A DNA stretch of 64,000 bases, from the NCBI RefSeq assembly GCF_002127325.2, contig NC_035436.2:20433645-20497644 (forward strand), in the 5' to 3' direction. The notes beneath the pieces were generated by a model. It did no database searches. It worked only from the letters and a program-made list of their open reading frames with translations, and was not told where the DNA came from. The position numbers and the translations under genes were made by a program. This document shows, in pieces, positions 33,670 to 45,208 of the stretch; the stretch's first letter is position 1; each line of letters starts with the position of its first letter. This DNA is from Helianthus annuus (taxonomy: Eukaryota > Streptophyta > Magnoliopsida > Asterales > Asteraceae).

Positions 33670-35565
33670 ATGGGGGAGTACTGGCCAGAAATCTATCCTG
33701 AGAGAAAAGCTATTTGTCGCCATGGTAGTCGTGGACCCGGTAATAAATTGTTGTTTCCTTGTATTTGTATTCTGATTCTGATCATAATAATAATCAAGCA
33801 TTATAAGGACGATTTGAATAATTAAACAGATCCGGTGAACAATAAGATACTGTCTGCGTTTCGAAACGTAAAATCATTTCCTTTAGAGAGGATAATCAGG
33901 CAGTTTTGGCGACTAGTGAAAACCTCTAGCGGCACTAGACTTTTATGTACTTTTAACCCTTATGCCTATTCGCGTTCAAACCATCGTCTCCGGAAATATA
34001 GGTCGTCTTGTTGCCAGTATTCCTATGCTCTTAGTGATCGGGTTGTAGTAGATGACGACGCTATGATCATATACGGTGCACCACCATCCACTGCAATCCT
34101 GAACCAATTTCCAGAGGCGGTTCTGGATCTTAGGGCTCACCGGGGGACTCCATTGGTGGATCTTGCTTTGCAATGTGAGCTAACTTGTTTTATGATGCTG
34201 CCTGCGTTTTCGTTTACTCACTGCGTTGGTGTCATTGAAGTTTCTGTAAGATGTCCTTGTCATCTTCTACAAATTTACCAAGAGTTGCAACGTGAACTAC
34301 TGGTAGGTGCATGTGTTAGTTAGTTAATTAAGTTACCTGCATGATGCTTACAATTATCGTTGATAAAAGGTTTCATATTACTTGTGTTTTGTTTGTCTGC
34401 AGAGGGAGGGTTTGAATATCGTTCCTCCACAACTACTTTTGCTGCCTTGCGAGGTAATTATTATTAAATAAATAATGTTTCTAACCGGATACAACAGTAT
34501 GCTTTCTCATTTAAATACTTTTCTCTCTTTAAACAGGCTACTACCGGGGATTTCCGACTTGTCGAGAGAGAAATTGAAAAGGCATTACAAGCGGCTGTTG
34601 AATCACATGCTACAACTCTTGGTCAAGTTTGGGTCACTTTTGAGAATCTTCATCGTAAGAAGAGACGGGCGTTATTAGGCAGATTTAAATCTCTTTGTGT
34701 TGCTAGTCCCCATGGCGATGATCACATGTCTTTTCTTAAGCGTTTCTATCAACAGCTTTATGTTCTTCCTTTGAAAAAGGCGGAGCGCGGGCTAGTTGCG
34801 AGGACACTTGAAACTCGTCAAGCACACCTGTGCAGAAACATATTTAATTTTAGTGATAACAAGGGGGTCTTGGCGGTACTCTCTGCCGATGCAAAATGTA
34901 CTTCTTTTGCTATATGCTTGAAGAGCTCTCACATGGGAGAGCGTGACTACGTGTTTGAGTTTTTTTGGCCCCTAAGTCCTAATCCCTTGCCCTTGATGGA
35001 GGCTTTGATACTGACACTAAGGGAGTATTTGCCAAGTTTCAGGTATGCTTCTTCTGGGGCACAACTTGGTGATGAATTACTTGTTGTAGATGTTGAGATT
35101 TCTTCTTCTCGGAGTGGGAGCAACCCTGCCAAGATTTTCCCAAAAATTGAATTATCAGAAACACCTAAAGCATTAGAAGAAAAAAGGCCATTGGTGGGTA
35201 TGAAGAGAAAGTCCACTGCGGATCAAGGTGAGTTGAATGAAGCATATCAATATCCCTTGACCAACGTCAACGATCCAAAAGGTGAGGATGACGAAGACGA
35301 TGATCTAGTCATTCTAGCAGTTTATAAAGTTGATCACAGTTTATTCTTTCTCCCAAGCTCAACTACATTTGAAAGTTTAATGGAGAAAATTAACCTGGAG
35401 TTTGAGTTGAATCCAGCTGGTACCTACAAGATCAAGTACCAAGTTCTTCCCGGAGAATGGTATAGACTAACTGATGGCACATGCTTAAAGAGCTGCATTT
35501 CATCGTATCGGACATCAAAGAACATTGATCACATTAAGTTATTGGTGCTACCAGTGGAGAAGTAA
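33670..35565 (+). CDS. NLP-like protein without RWP-RK domain, copy C (intact)
   Basis: Exons 33670-33739, 33830-34302, 34403-34453 and 34537-35565 have GT-AG introns and join in frame to 540 codons plus stop. The start MGEYWPEIYPERKAI is shared with copy A. Residues about 24-198 resemble the N-terminal region of NIN-like proteins (LERIIRQFW, CVGVIEV). Residues about 199-375 resemble the GAF-like part (QVWVTFEN, GLVARTLETRQAHLC, DYVFEFFW). Residues 454-540 form a PB1 domain. True NLPs, nitrate-response transcription factors, are longer and carry an RWP-RK DNA-binding domain before PB1. Here a short linker with basic GMKRKS and an acidic EDDEDDD stretch replaces it. PB1 keeps the basic lysine (K462) but the acidic OPCA motif reads YQVLPGEW. 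It may bind NLP partners without binding DNA. Expression is unverified. Confidence 0.85.
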
Positions 35566-36265
35566 TAGTTAATTTTCATATTATGGTATGGTATTAGTTG
35601 AAGAAAAAACTTATTATGTATATATTTCATGTTTTTAAGACGATGTATGTATCTTGCAATATGCTGTTTTTCAAGTAGTTGAGTCCATAACCCATTAAAC
35701 CAGATATCCAACTTCTTCAAAATTGCTAAATCTAACTTCCAGAAACTCAAAAGTGTAAAAGATAATTAAGGTAGTCGAATAATAACAGACAGATTTTCAC
35801 CTCTAAACATAACTCCTAGCGTTTCCAGCAAGCGACCATCCATTCCGGCAGTCCGTTACTCCAGCAGGACCATCGATCATGTTCCTTTTTTTTTTTCACA
35901 ACTGAACGCAGGACGACCATCACACAGGGGGAAGGTGCATATGCAGCCACATAGAAGTTCATTTGTCCTGTACTCCAACTAGTTGGCTTGGCCATTACAA
36001 AAAGAAAGTGTGTGAGCATCCCAACGCGTGGGAACGACCACCATTCTGGACTTAAGGCTGCGATGTGAGGTGGGAATCGTCCGGTCCATTCTAGCGGGCT
36101 GGTTTGGAGTTGTATGGTATTAGAGCTATATGTTTCAGCGAATTAGGTTTCTGTAGAGATATCTAGGCTCTAACCTCACTTTCCTCTGGGGATTTAGATT
36201 ATCAAGACTTTGGATACATACAGAACGCCTAGGATTCGAATATGGGTTCCAACCGTTGCCGAGAA
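35566..36265. other. 3' flank of copy C
   Basis: 35566-35660 and 35690-35830 match flanks of copies A and B. The rest is unclassified, including a T-run near 35887. No credible gene. It ends with the left part of a 75-bp tandem duplication (36227-36265) that is cut by copia 2. Confidence 0.6.
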
Positions 36266-36953
36266 TGTTGGTGCACTTTGTGTCTGTACTTTGTCTATAT
36301 TTTGTAATGTATAAAACGATGTCTTTTGTCGGTTGTGTTTACGTCTTGTATGTGTTGTTTATGTGTTGTAATATGTATTTGACCAAGTCAACCATCCTCC
36401 TGGTTTGACTTGGCCAAACTTCAACACTTAGTAGTTGAAAGATGATATGTCTCGAAGGATGTCATCGAAGGATGTTTAGTATCCTTCGATGACTTCGAAA
36501 GATGATGTTTCGGAGGATCCTTATGGACCTCGAAGGATATACAATCCTTCGAGGTATGTCTAGATCCTTCGAGATCTTTCGATAGGTTTTCTGGTCGACA
36601 GATGATCCTTCGACCAGGATATCTATCCTTCGTGCATGGGAATCTGGTATGGGTATATATATCCATGAAGGGTTTCACTTTCACACAGTTCTGTCCAAAG
36701 TTTGTATTCACAGTAGAGAGCTTTTGTGTGTGAAACCCAGGTCTGTAATAGAGAGCATTTCAGTTTGGTCAAGGTCTGTAACCGTGTCCACTGAAATACA
36801 AGAGAAAACTTTGATATCTTGCGTGTCTATCTTTCTCTTTGTAATCTTTGCTTTCATCTAAACTCCGGTTGCACTCTAGCTTGGATTCCGCACTTGCTAG
36901 AGTGTTGAACATAACAAGGAATAGGTTAAACCTCAACCTCCGAGGGACCTACA
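36266..36953 (+). repeat. 5' LTR of copia 2
   Basis: TG...CA ends. U3 has a TTCGA-motif array at 36430-36635, then TATATATAT at 36654-36662. In U3 the motif often appears as AAGGATG or AAAGATG, so ATG is common there, unlike the leader after the transcript start. Confidence 0.93.
36654..36662 (+). promoter_or_regulatory. TATA box of copia 2 LTR promoter
   Basis: TATATATAT in a GGG...CC context, directly after the TTCGA array. The expected transcript start is near 36685-36690. The same motif is at 51885-51893 in the 3' LTR. Confidence 0.75.
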
Positions 36954-36955
36954 AG

Positions 36956-36967
36956 TGGTATCAGAGC
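36956..36967 (+). other. Primer-binding site of copia 2
   Basis: TGGTATCAGAGC, two bases after the LTR, complementary to initiator tRNA-Met. Confidence 0.92.
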
Positions 36968-37766
36968 CAGGTTCTTTTCCTTGTTAAACCGGGTTTGTGC
37001 AAGACCTTGGTTTGTGTTTGGACAAAAGTTTTCTTGGTTTAACTCCCGTTTTTAGTGTGTTTCTGGACTTTCTAGCCTTAAAAACGTGCTTTAAACTAAC
37101 CGAGTGTTGTGTGGGAAGGATTGGGTAACTTAAAATTTTGTCTTGAAAGGTTTGCTATTTTCCGGCAAATATTCCGGTCATATTCCGGTTGCTAGGTGTG
37201 GATAAGAAGCTTCCCTTTTTGGCAAAATTTTCAAAGTTGGTGAAAGTTGGTGAAAAGTTGTGCAGAACATCCTTTCTGCCGAAAGGTGGTTCACCAACCA
37301 CATCAACCTGTCACTTTTCGGTCAACCTTGTGTCAGTGTGTCAGAGTGTGTTCGAAAGATATCTTTCGAGCTCGACAGATCATCTTTCGATTCAGGAGAT
37401 TCGAAAGATAACTATCCTTCGAACAATCCTTCGAAGTCAGTGTGCCATCTTTCGAGTCAAGGAATCTTCTCGAAAGATCCATCATTCGAGTTACTGTTTG
37501 TCTTCGAAAGATAAGGATCCTTCGAGTAGGGGAATCTTTCGAAGTTTTTGTTCGAAAACTCAACAGCAGTCTTTCGAATACTGTTGATCTTTCGAACAGT
37601 GTTATCTTTCGGGCCATCTTTCGAGTCTTATCTGTTTGAATTTAACAGTTTGTGATTTCAGGTCTTTCGATCCTTATCCTTCGGCTGTTGTCATTTTTCA
37701 AGTTTTAATATAGTTTGTGAAAATCAATTTTCTAAATTTATTTTCACCTAATATATTAATTATAAA
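36968..37766 (+). other. ATG-free gag leader with TTCGA array
   Basis: From the predicted transcript start to the gag ATG at 37767 (about 1080 nt) I find no ATG on the plus strand in any frame. The second half (37344-37690) is an array of TTCGAAAGAT / ATCCTTCGA-type motifs in both orientations. Scanning ribosomes could reach the gag ATG directly. An AG at 37660-37661 (GTGATTTCAG) could be a splice acceptor. Confidence 0.75.
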
Positions 37767-40700
37767 ATGGGAACAAATGGTCAATGGGATCCTTCTGCGT
37801 GGACTACAACAACTTTGACTCCACAGTCATCATCTACGCAATCATCAACCACGCAATCTGCGCCAGAGTTCAACAAAACTGCATGGATGCAGGCTATTGC
37901 CCCAACTCAAGCTGCAATGATAACGGCAAATCAATGGGCATTGGTCACTAATCAAAGCAACAGCATTCAAGCAATGATGCAGAACGATAGTGAAACTGGT
38001 ACAAGCACGAAACCGCCAAAGCTTAATCACATCAATGATTGGGGATGGTGGAAAGAAAGGTTGAGAACTTACGTTCAGGGGCAAGGTCAAGACTTATGGA
38101 TGTGTTTCTTCACTTCGTTTGAAAATGAGTTGGAAGTTGCAGGATCAAATCCAGAAACTTACAGCACACTGTCTGATGAAGATAAGAAGAAGTTTGAATT
38201 GGAAAAGAAAGCATTTATGATTCTCACGCAGGCTCTTCACAGAGATATATACCACCAATTCGTCTACTGTACGACTACCAAAAGTTTGTGGGATATGCTC
38301 ACATTAAGGTGTGAAGGAAATGCTCAATCAAGAAAGATCAAGCAGGAGTTGCTAAAGAAAGAGTTTGAAGGTTTTACCTGCATGGAGAATGAAGGTCTAT
38401 CAGAATTGTCTACAAGATATCACCATCTGTTGAGTGAAATGTTTGCCTTCAAAGTCTCTGCCACTCCACAAGATATGGTGAGGAGATTTGCTGACGTCTT
38501 ACCAGCAAAGTGGAGCAGTTATCTTGAGATTCTCAAGGAAAACGGTGTTCTGGATACAATTACCATTTATGAGCTAATCCAGAAATTGGAAAACAAAGAT
38601 GTTGAAGAAAAGCTCAAGGCGAAAAGAACAACCACTCCTCAGAATCCCGAGATGTATTTTGGGATTGCAGGTGGTATTACTGGAGAAAAGCCAGCTTCTC
38701 AGCATGCTAAGCTTCAAACAGCGTTCATCTCCAACACCGGACCTCCAACAGCAAATCAATTTGATCCTTCAGCATACACAATGATGTATTCAAGACCAGA
38801 TTCTTCATCTCAACAACAACAACAGCAGACAGCTCAACAATTCACTCCACCGCCTTTCCTGGATCCTAACAGAGCTCAACAGCAACAACCACAACAGCAG
38901 GGATTTTATGGAAGTTCTTCAAGCTTTCAAGCTACTTCCAATCTGAACACTGTCAGATTGGATACTTCCAATTTTTCAAAAGTCAGTGTTGAGATAGCCA
39001 AGGAACATATGGAGATGTTGAACACCTTGGTTAGCGCCTACTGTGGGTTGGTTGCGGGTCAGATTGGAAATATCAACCTAACCAACGAAGATTATCAGCA
39101 GGTTGATAAAGAAGAGTTTGAGATGATGGATATAAAGTGGGCTCTTGCTAGTGCTATCCGTAGAGCTAAAGAGTTTATGGAAAGAACGGGGAGAACCAGC
39201 TTGGAAAGCAATAACAACACCAAGTATGGTTTTGATAAAAATGCTGTCACCTGCTTCAACTGTGGTGAAAAGGGTCATTTCAAACGGGAATGTCAGAAGC
39301 CACCCAAGCAAGGCAATCAGAATCCTTTCAGGAATCAAAGACAGCCTCAGCAACAACAGAACAATTCTGACAGACAATTAGTTCCCGTGGGAGGAAATAC
39401 TTCTGGATCCTCAAACTCTAATTCCCACAGAGGATTAGTTGTTCAAGCTGATGAGATTTGTAACTGGAGTGTTCAGCTTGGAGAAGGAGGTAATGGAGGT
39501 AATGGTGGCACAGCTTGTTATGCCAAAGTAGTTGAAAAGGTTGAAGAACCCGTGTCTGCTGATGAATCTTCTGAAGATGAAGATAGCTCGGGTTACAGTG
39601 GAAGTGTTGATGGTGAATCACTTGATACTGGTGATATATCAAGTGAAGCTTTAGATCTGGAGGTTGATGAATTATTGGCTGATGCTGAAGCATTATGCAA
39701 GAGAAAGTCTATTCTTTGCCAGAAAGCTGCTGGAACTTCTGAGAAGCTTTCTCAATTTTTCTCTGAAGACGGATCTTTCTCTTTTCTTACAGCCTTCATG
39801 GCTCATGTTGAAGGACAAACCTCACAGGTATGTGATTCTAAACCTGACTCTGTTTCTGCTGTTGTTGAATGTGCTAAATGTCTAGAATATGCAGAAAAGG
39901 AAAGTCTGTTTGAAATCACACAAAAACACAATCAAGAATTGATTGTTGATCTTGCCAAAGCATCTGAAGCTAACTTCTTTTTAACCAAAAATGAAAAAGA
40001 ATTTAAAGAAACAATTAAGTCATTAAAACATGATGTTTCTGAATTACAAAAGGCTGTTTTGAGAAAACAACATGCTAATAATAACTTAATTGACACAATT
40101 GAGAAACAAATGGTGGAGTTAGCTACAGCTCGATGCGAGTGTGATGCAATCAAGCAGAAATTGGACAGTTATTCCAATTCCCGCTTTGTTTTGGATCACA
40201 TCATCAGTGTTCAGAAGGAAAAGGGGGATAAAAAATGTATTGGATACAAAAAATGTCCCCCCCCAATGAGCCACAATTATTCAAAACAGCCTGATGACGA
40301 GGATATGCCCCGTTTTGAACCTACTGTGCCACTTGCGCGAGATGACTTTGCTGCAGGCCTCGGGTTCAAAACTGGTACATCTTCCTCGGAACAATCAGCT
40401 TCTGAGAATGTGGAAAATTCATCGTGTGAAAAGGAACAGAGTCCTCCCATCATTGAGGATGCTGACTCTTCAGACGATGAATCTGAAGAAATTGTGAAGC
40501 CACAGTCTAACTCGGTCACATCAGACATTCCAATTGAGAATCACATCTTGTGTGATCCACCAGTAAAACCGAGTAAGGCTGAAACACCAAAGGCAATGAA
40601 GCCCAGTGTACCTAGCAGTGAAAAGAATAACTTGTTGTATACGCTCAAGGGAGACAGCAAAATTTATTCTGACAGAGATTTTCCAATCAAAAATGTAAAT

Positions 40701-41753
40701 CAAGATTTAATTGAGAAAATTTTTGAAGGACGAACTGATAAGTTTTTGGGAAACAAAGGTAACAAAGTCACTGTCACTCAATGTGAACCAGTTCCACGTG
40801 AACAAATTAGAAAACAATGTGGAAACCAAAAACTGCCAGTTGAGCGAAAACAACAGGTGAATTCTGGAAAGGGTAAGGGGCAGGTACAAGAAAAGAGGGC
40901 TCAGAACAAGAATGTTCAAGCACCAAAAGCTCAGTCGCCTAAGACTGAACAACCAAGGGTTCAACAACCTAAAGTTGAACAGTCTAAGGCTCCACAACCT
41001 AAGGTTGCACAACCTAAGGTTGAACAATCTAAGGTTCAAAAGGTGCAAAACAGGAAAGCCCCTGTTAAGAAACAAAAACCGATAGTGAAGTTTGTTGAAT
41101 CAAAGGGTACGGACAAACTTGAAACATTTCAAAACAAATCTAACAATGAATTTGTAAAACAAGTTAGAATTTTGAAACGAAATGAGCAAAACAATTATAC
41201 CCAACACACAAACGGATGTGATTTAGGTGCAAGCACATCCAGATCACAAACTTCAGTGTCTGGTTCTTCGTCGGGTAATCAACACGTTTCTCCGAGGTTC
41301 GTAGAGCGGAGAATGTGTTTTGAATGTGGAACAATTGGGCACATCGTAAGATACTGCCCATACTTGAAAAAGTTGAAAGGACAAACAAGTGTTCCCCAAG
41401 AAACCAGTTACCAAAAACAATCGGTTTCCCCGAAACAAGACCCACGTGTCTTGAAAGAAAGGGAAAAGAAAGAAAAACAAAAGAACAAAAAGGTAATTGA
41501 GAAGGCCTTAAAATCGGAGGTCAAGAATGAGAAACCTGTTCAAGCTAAACCTACAAATGCAAAACCAGTAAATACAAAATCAATTAATTCAAATACTGGT
41601 AAACAAAAACAAGCTTGGAAACAAAAACAGGTAATTAAGTCAGGGGGAGCACCAGAAATTTTATTTCCTAATCATCAAGTGATTGAGATCACTTTCCTTG
41701 ATGATCAAGGACGACCCAAGTCAACAAAGGCTTGGGTCCCCCTCTCAAACTGA
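37767..41753 (+). CDS. gag: Gag polyprotein of copia 2, extended, two zinc knuckles
   Basis: 1328 residues, starting at the first ATG of the leader (MGTNGQWDPSAW). Same layout as in copia 1: Gag core about residues 75-300 (PPKLNHINDWGWWKERL); Gln-rich linker; CCHC knuckle CFNCGEKGHFKREC near 496; acidic Ser-rich part; coiled coil about 715-830; basic part with repeated (Q)PKVEQ(S/P)K units near 1055-1100; second knuckle CFECGTIGHIVRYC near 1184. Stop TGA at 41751-41753. Its partner is element RNA, and it acts in cytoplasmic particles. Low-complexity length changes account for most differences from copia 1. Confidence 0.92.
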   Translation: MGTNGQWDPSAWTTTTLTPQSSSTQSSTTQSAPEFNKTAWMQAIAPTQAAMITANQWALVTNQSNSIQAMMQNDSETGTSTKPPKLNHINDWGWWKERLRTYVQGQGQDLWMCFFTSFENELEVAGSNPETYSTLSDEDKKKFELEKKAFMILTQALHRDIYHQFVYCTTTKSLWDMLTLRCEGNAQSRKIKQELLKKEFEGFTCMENEGLSELSTRYHHLLSEMFAFKVSATPQDMVRRFADVLPAKWSSYLEILKENGVLDTITIYELIQKLENKDVEEKLKAKRTTTPQNPEMYFGIAGGITGEKPASQHAKLQTAFISNTGPPTANQFDPSAYTMMYSRPDSSSQQQQQQTAQQFTPPPFLDPNRAQQQQPQQQGFYGSSSSFQATSNLNTVRLDTSNFSKVSVEIAKEHMEMLNTLVSAYCGLVAGQIGNINLTNEDYQQVDKEEFEMMDIKWALASAIRRAKEFMERTGRTSLESNNNTKYGFDKNAVTCFNCGEKGHFKRECQKPPKQGNQNPFRNQRQPQQQQNNSDRQLVPVGGNTSGSSNSNSHRGLVVQADEICNWSVQLGEGGNGGNGGTACYAKVVEKVEEPVSADESSEDEDSSGYSGSVDGESLDTGDISSEALDLEVDELLADAEALCKRKSILCQKAAGTSEKLSQFFSEDGSFSFLTAFMAHVEGQTSQVCDSKPDSVSAVVECAKCLEYAEKESLFEITQKHNQELIVDLAKASEANFFLTKNEKEFKETIKSLKHDVSELQKAVLRKQHANNNLIDTIEKQMVELATARCECDAIKQKLDSYSNSRFVLDHIISVQKEKGDKKCIGYKKCPPPMSHNYSKQPDDEDMPRFEPTVPLARDDFAAGLGFKTGTSSSEQSASENVENSSCEKEQSPPIIEDADSSDDESEEIVKPQSNSVTSDIPIENHILCDPPVKPSKAETPKAMKPSVPSSEKNNLLYTLKGDSKIYSDRDFPIKNVNQDLIEKIFEGRTDKFLGNKGNKVTVTQCEPVPREQIRKQCGNQKLPVERKQQVNSGKGKGQVQEKRAQNKNVQAPKAQSPKTEQPRVQQPKVEQSKAPQPKVAQPKVEQSKVQKVQNRKAPVKKQKPIVKFVESKGTDKLETFQNKSNNEFVKQVRILKRNEQNNYTQHTNGCDLGASTSRSQTSVSGSSSGNQHVSPRFVERRMCFECGTIGHIVRYCPYLKKLKGQTSVPQETSYQKQSVSPKQDPRVLKEREKKEKQKNKKVIEKALKSEVKNEKPVQAKPTNAKPVNTKSINSNTGKQKQAWKQKQVIKSGGAPEILFPNHQVIEITFLDDQGRPKSTKAWVPLSN

Positions 41754-41761
41754 TGTGTTAA

Positions 41762-44700
41762 TTGCATGTGCAGGCGGCTCCAGGAGGAACTATTAATAGT
41801 CTTTGGATTGTTGATAGTGGGGCTTCCAGGCACATGACTGGCGACTATCGTCTTCTTTTCGATGTGAGAAGTATAAGAGGAGGATATGTTGCGTTTGCGG
41901 GAGATAAGGGAGGTTATATCACTGGCGAGGGAATGATCTCTAATGGGATTGTGAGTTTCGACAAGATCAATTATGTGAAGCAATTGGATCATAATCTCTT
42001 GAGTGTTTCTCAAATCTGCGACAAGAAGTTCACCGTGCATTTTGATGATGCCGGTTGTTATGTGCTGAAGCCAGGTTTCAAGATCCCCCCAGAATGGATT
42101 CTCTTATCAGCTCCAAGGGTGAATGATTTGTATGTCCTTGATATGAGCCAAGCAGTAACGAATTCCAAACAAGTTACTTGCTTTGTTTCAAAGGCCACTG
42201 AAAAGGAGACAATCTCTTGGCACAGGCGAATGGGTCATATTCACCTCAGAAAAATGAATCACCTTGTCAAAAACAACTTGGTGAGAGGTGTCAATGTGAA
42301 ACACTTTCAACTTCAAGATGTCTGTGTGCCGTGTCAAAAGGGAAAGCAGACCAAGAAATCTCATCCATTGAAGAAGGTTAACACTGTCAACATGCCACTC
42401 GAGCGTTTGCATATGGATCTTTTCGGCCCTGTCAAACACAAGAGTGTGCACGGAGAAGTTTTCTGCTTGGTAGTTACTGATGACTACTCAAGATTTTCAT
42501 GGGTTGACTTCATGGTCCACAAGAGCGAGACTCCAGAAATTCTGAAGAATTTGATCACCCTGTTGGAAAATCTGTATATTCTAAAGGTGAGGCGAATTCG
42601 AAGCGACAACGGTACCGAGTTCAAAAACAGGGTTATGGATGAGTTTTGCACTGCAAAAGGAATCCTTCATGAATACAGCTCTCGGTACACGCCACAACAA
42701 AATGGAGTCGCTGAAAGAAAGAACAGAACCTTAATAGAGACTGCAAGAACCATGTTGGTTGAGTCTCAGCTTCCAGTTCGATTCTGGACTGAAGCTGTTG
42801 CCTCGGCTTGCTACACGTTAAACAGGGTTCTCACAGTGAAAAGACATGGAAAAACGTGCTTCGAACTCCTACACAAGAAGACTCCTGACTTGGAATATCT
42901 AGAACCTTTTGGTGCACCATGTACCATGATTGAGCCTGACGGGAAGTTTGGTGCCAAAGCTATCGAAGGTTATTTCCTTGGGTATGCTACTCCTAATCTG
43001 CGAGTATGGAACCTGACTACCAAAAGGATTGAAGAATGGGGTGAAGTAAGAGTCCAAAGATATTCTAATCCTCCGAAGCCTTCTGGTGAACCATGGATGT
43101 TCGATTATGATGGTCTTTTCGACTCATTCAATCTGCCTACATTTGATGATGATAATGCAATTGCTCAAATGTTGTCTGAAAGCGAGAATGCGACTGGCTC
43201 TCAGTTAGCTCGTCCAATCATTGTTGACTCACAAGCGTCTTCTTCTGTCAACAATCTCGTTTCAAATGAGGTGTTTAATGATGCTGTCGATTACAATTTG
43301 TCATCGGAAGATGAGGAGTATGTTGATGCAAATGATGGTGAAGCACTGCGTCCCGTTCAAGGTACTTCAGAAGCAACGGATCCAGTGTCTGCGCCAATTA
43401 TCCAAGAAGAAAATGCATCATCTTCTACAACTCACCAGCTTCAGAATGATATCGGGAACTTAAATATCACTAACTTGAGGTCAAATGTTGAAGTTCCTCA
43501 AGTTACTGAAACCCGAATTCATAACATTCATCCTCAGCAGAATATAATAGGTGATGTTCTCAGTGGTGTAAGGACAAGAAATCAAATCAGAAACAACGAA
43601 AATGCTGGCTTGTATACTGAGATACGAGAATCGGGACAACAGAATCAATGGTCCTTTGCCTGCTACGTTAGCCAAGAAGAACCTAAATCTTGGAAAGAGG
43701 CATTGAAGGATGATTCCTGGGTGGAAGCAATGCAAGAAGAACTTCAGCAGTTTGAGAAATTGGGCGTATGGAAATTGGTTGATAGGCCCGATAACTACAA
43801 AAAGATCGGAACTCGCTGGGTGTTCAAGTGCAAAAAGGACGACCGTGGGATTGTTGTCCGAAACAAAGCAAGGTTGGTTGTCCAAGGCTTTAGTCAGATT
43901 GAAGGCATTGACTACAATGAAGTGTATGCTCCTGTTGCTCGTCTGGAGGCTATTAGAATCTTTCTAGCCTATGCATCTTTCAAGAAATTTAAGGTGTACC
44001 AGATGGATGTCAAAAGTGCTTTTCTACACGGAGTAGTCGAGGAGGAAGTATATGTCGAGCAACCACCGGGGTTTGAAGATCCATTACATCCTGACAGGGT
44101 TTTACTTCTAAACAAGGCGTTATATGGTCTTCATCAAGCACCTCGGGCTTGGTATGAAACATTGTCTACCTATCTGCTCAGCAATGGTTTTAGACGGGGT
44201 TTGATCGACTGTACCCTCTTCATCAAAGAAAATGGTGAAGATCTTCTGTTGGTACAAGTATATGTCGACGATATTATCTTTGGTTCTACCGATGATAAGT
44301 TGTGTAAAGAATTTGAAAAGGTGATGCAGGATCGATTTGAAATGAGTGCGATGGGGGAAATGACGTTCTTCTTGGGTTTGCAAGTTAATCAATCCGAATC
44401 TGGAATTTTTATTCATCAAACCAAGTACGTCGGGGACATCTTGAGCCGGTTCCAGATGTCCGATGCGAAGCCTATTTCTACTCCTCTTCCTCAGAATCAT
44501 GGAATTACTCCGGATGACGAAGGAGATGCTGTGGATTCTTCGCTCTATCGTGCTATGATTGGATCTTTAATGTATCTCACCGCATCAAGACCCGATATTA
44601 TGTATCCAAGTTGTCTTCTCGCTAGGTATCAAGCGAATCCGAAGGTCTCTCACTATGCTGCTGTCAAAAGGATCTTTCGTTATCTGAAGACTTACCCTGA

Positions 44701-45208
44701 CACCGGGTTATGGTATCCTAAGGATGATAACTTCGATCTTAAAGCTTTCAGTGATTCTGATTTCGGCGGCTGCAAGAAAGATGGAAAATCAACTACAGCA
44801 GGATGTCAGTTCTTAGGCAATCGCCTAGTCACTTGGCAATGCAAGAAGCAGACATGTGTGGCTACGTCTACATGTGAAGCAGAATACATTGCTGCGTCTA
44901 GTTGCTGCTCCCAGGTTCTATGGATCCAACAACAGATGCGGGACTACGGTTTTGAATTCCTAACTACTCCTATTTATGTTGATAATGAGGCTGCCTTACA
45001 GATCACTCGAAATCCTGTACAGCACTCCAAAACGAAGCACATCGATATCAAATATCACTTCATACGTGATTGTTTTGAAAAGAGACTTATCGATGTGGTT
45101 CACATTCATACTGACCACCAACGTGCCGACCTTTTTACCAAAGCTTTCGATAAATCAAGATTTGATTACTTACTTTTGGTAAACGGCATTAAGGTGAAGC
45201 AAGAGTAA
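41762..45208 (+). CDS. pol: Pol polyprotein of copia 2
   Basis: 1148 codons, the same length as in copia 1. Protease DSGA is near residue 18. The integrase has HRRMGHIH...CVPCQKGK zinc residues and MDLFGP, SDNGTEF and ERKN catalytic segments at DD35E spacing. RT has YVDDIIFG. RNase H has SDSDFGG and EAEYIAASS. It ends KVKQE like copia 1. There is no ATG at the opening (41762 is TTG; the nearby ATG is in the gag frame). The frame relative to gag is -1, whereas in copia 1 it is +1. The shared feature is the ATGTGCAGG sequence at 41766-41774. Confidence 0.93.
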   Translation: MHVQAAPGGTINSLWIVDSGASRHMTGDYRLLFDVRSIRGGYVAFAGDKGGYITGEGMISNGIVSFDKINYVKQLDHNLLSVSQICDKKFTVHFDDAGCYVLKPGFKIPPEWILLSAPRVNDLYVLDMSQAVTNSKQVTCFVSKATEKETISWHRRMGHIHLRKMNHLVKNNLVRGVNVKHFQLQDVCVPCQKGKQTKKSHPLKKVNTVNMPLERLHMDLFGPVKHKSVHGEVFCLVVTDDYSRFSWVDFMVHKSETPEILKNLITLLENLYILKVRRIRSDNGTEFKNRVMDEFCTAKGILHEYSSRYTPQQNGVAERKNRTLIETARTMLVESQLPVRFWTEAVASACYTLNRVLTVKRHGKTCFELLHKKTPDLEYLEPFGAPCTMIEPDGKFGAKAIEGYFLGYATPNLRVWNLTTKRIEEWGEVRVQRYSNPPKPSGEPWMFDYDGLFDSFNLPTFDDDNAIAQMLSESENATGSQLARPIIVDSQASSSVNNLVSNEVFNDAVDYNLSSEDEEYVDANDGEALRPVQGTSEATDPVSAPIIQEENASSSTTHQLQNDIGNLNITNLRSNVEVPQVTETRIHNIHPQQNIIGDVLSGVRTRNQIRNNENAGLYTEIRESGQQNQWSFACYVSQEEPKSWKEALKDDSWVEAMQEELQQFEKLGVWKLVDRPDNYKKIGTRWVFKCKKDDRGIVVRNKARLVVQGFSQIEGIDYNEVYAPVARLEAIRIFLAYASFKKFKVYQMDVKSAFLHGVVEEEVYVEQPPGFEDPLHPDRVLLLNKALYGLHQAPRAWYETLSTYLLSNGFRRGLIDCTLFIKENGEDLLLVQVYVDDIIFGSTDDKLCKEFEKVMQDRFEMSAMGEMTFFLGLQVNQSESGIFIHQTKYVGDILSRFQMSDAKPISTPLPQNHGITPDDEGDAVDSSLYRAMIGSLMYLTASRPDIMYPSCLLARYQANPKVSHYAAVKRIFRYLKTYPDTGLWYPKDDNFDLKAFSDSDFGGCKKDGKSTTAGCQFLGNRLVTWQCKKQTCVATSTCEAEYIAASSCCSQVLWIQQQMRDYGFEFLTTPIYVDNEAALQITRNPVQHSKTKHIDIKYHFIRDCFEKRLIDVVHIHTDHQRADLFTKAFDKSRFDYLLLVNGIKVKQE

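Noticed and set aside
44120..44500. Long antisense ORFs opposite gag and pol (for example 44120-44500, 43481-43885, 17775-18245)
   Set aside because: Shadows of strongly coding plus-strand frames; no independent features.
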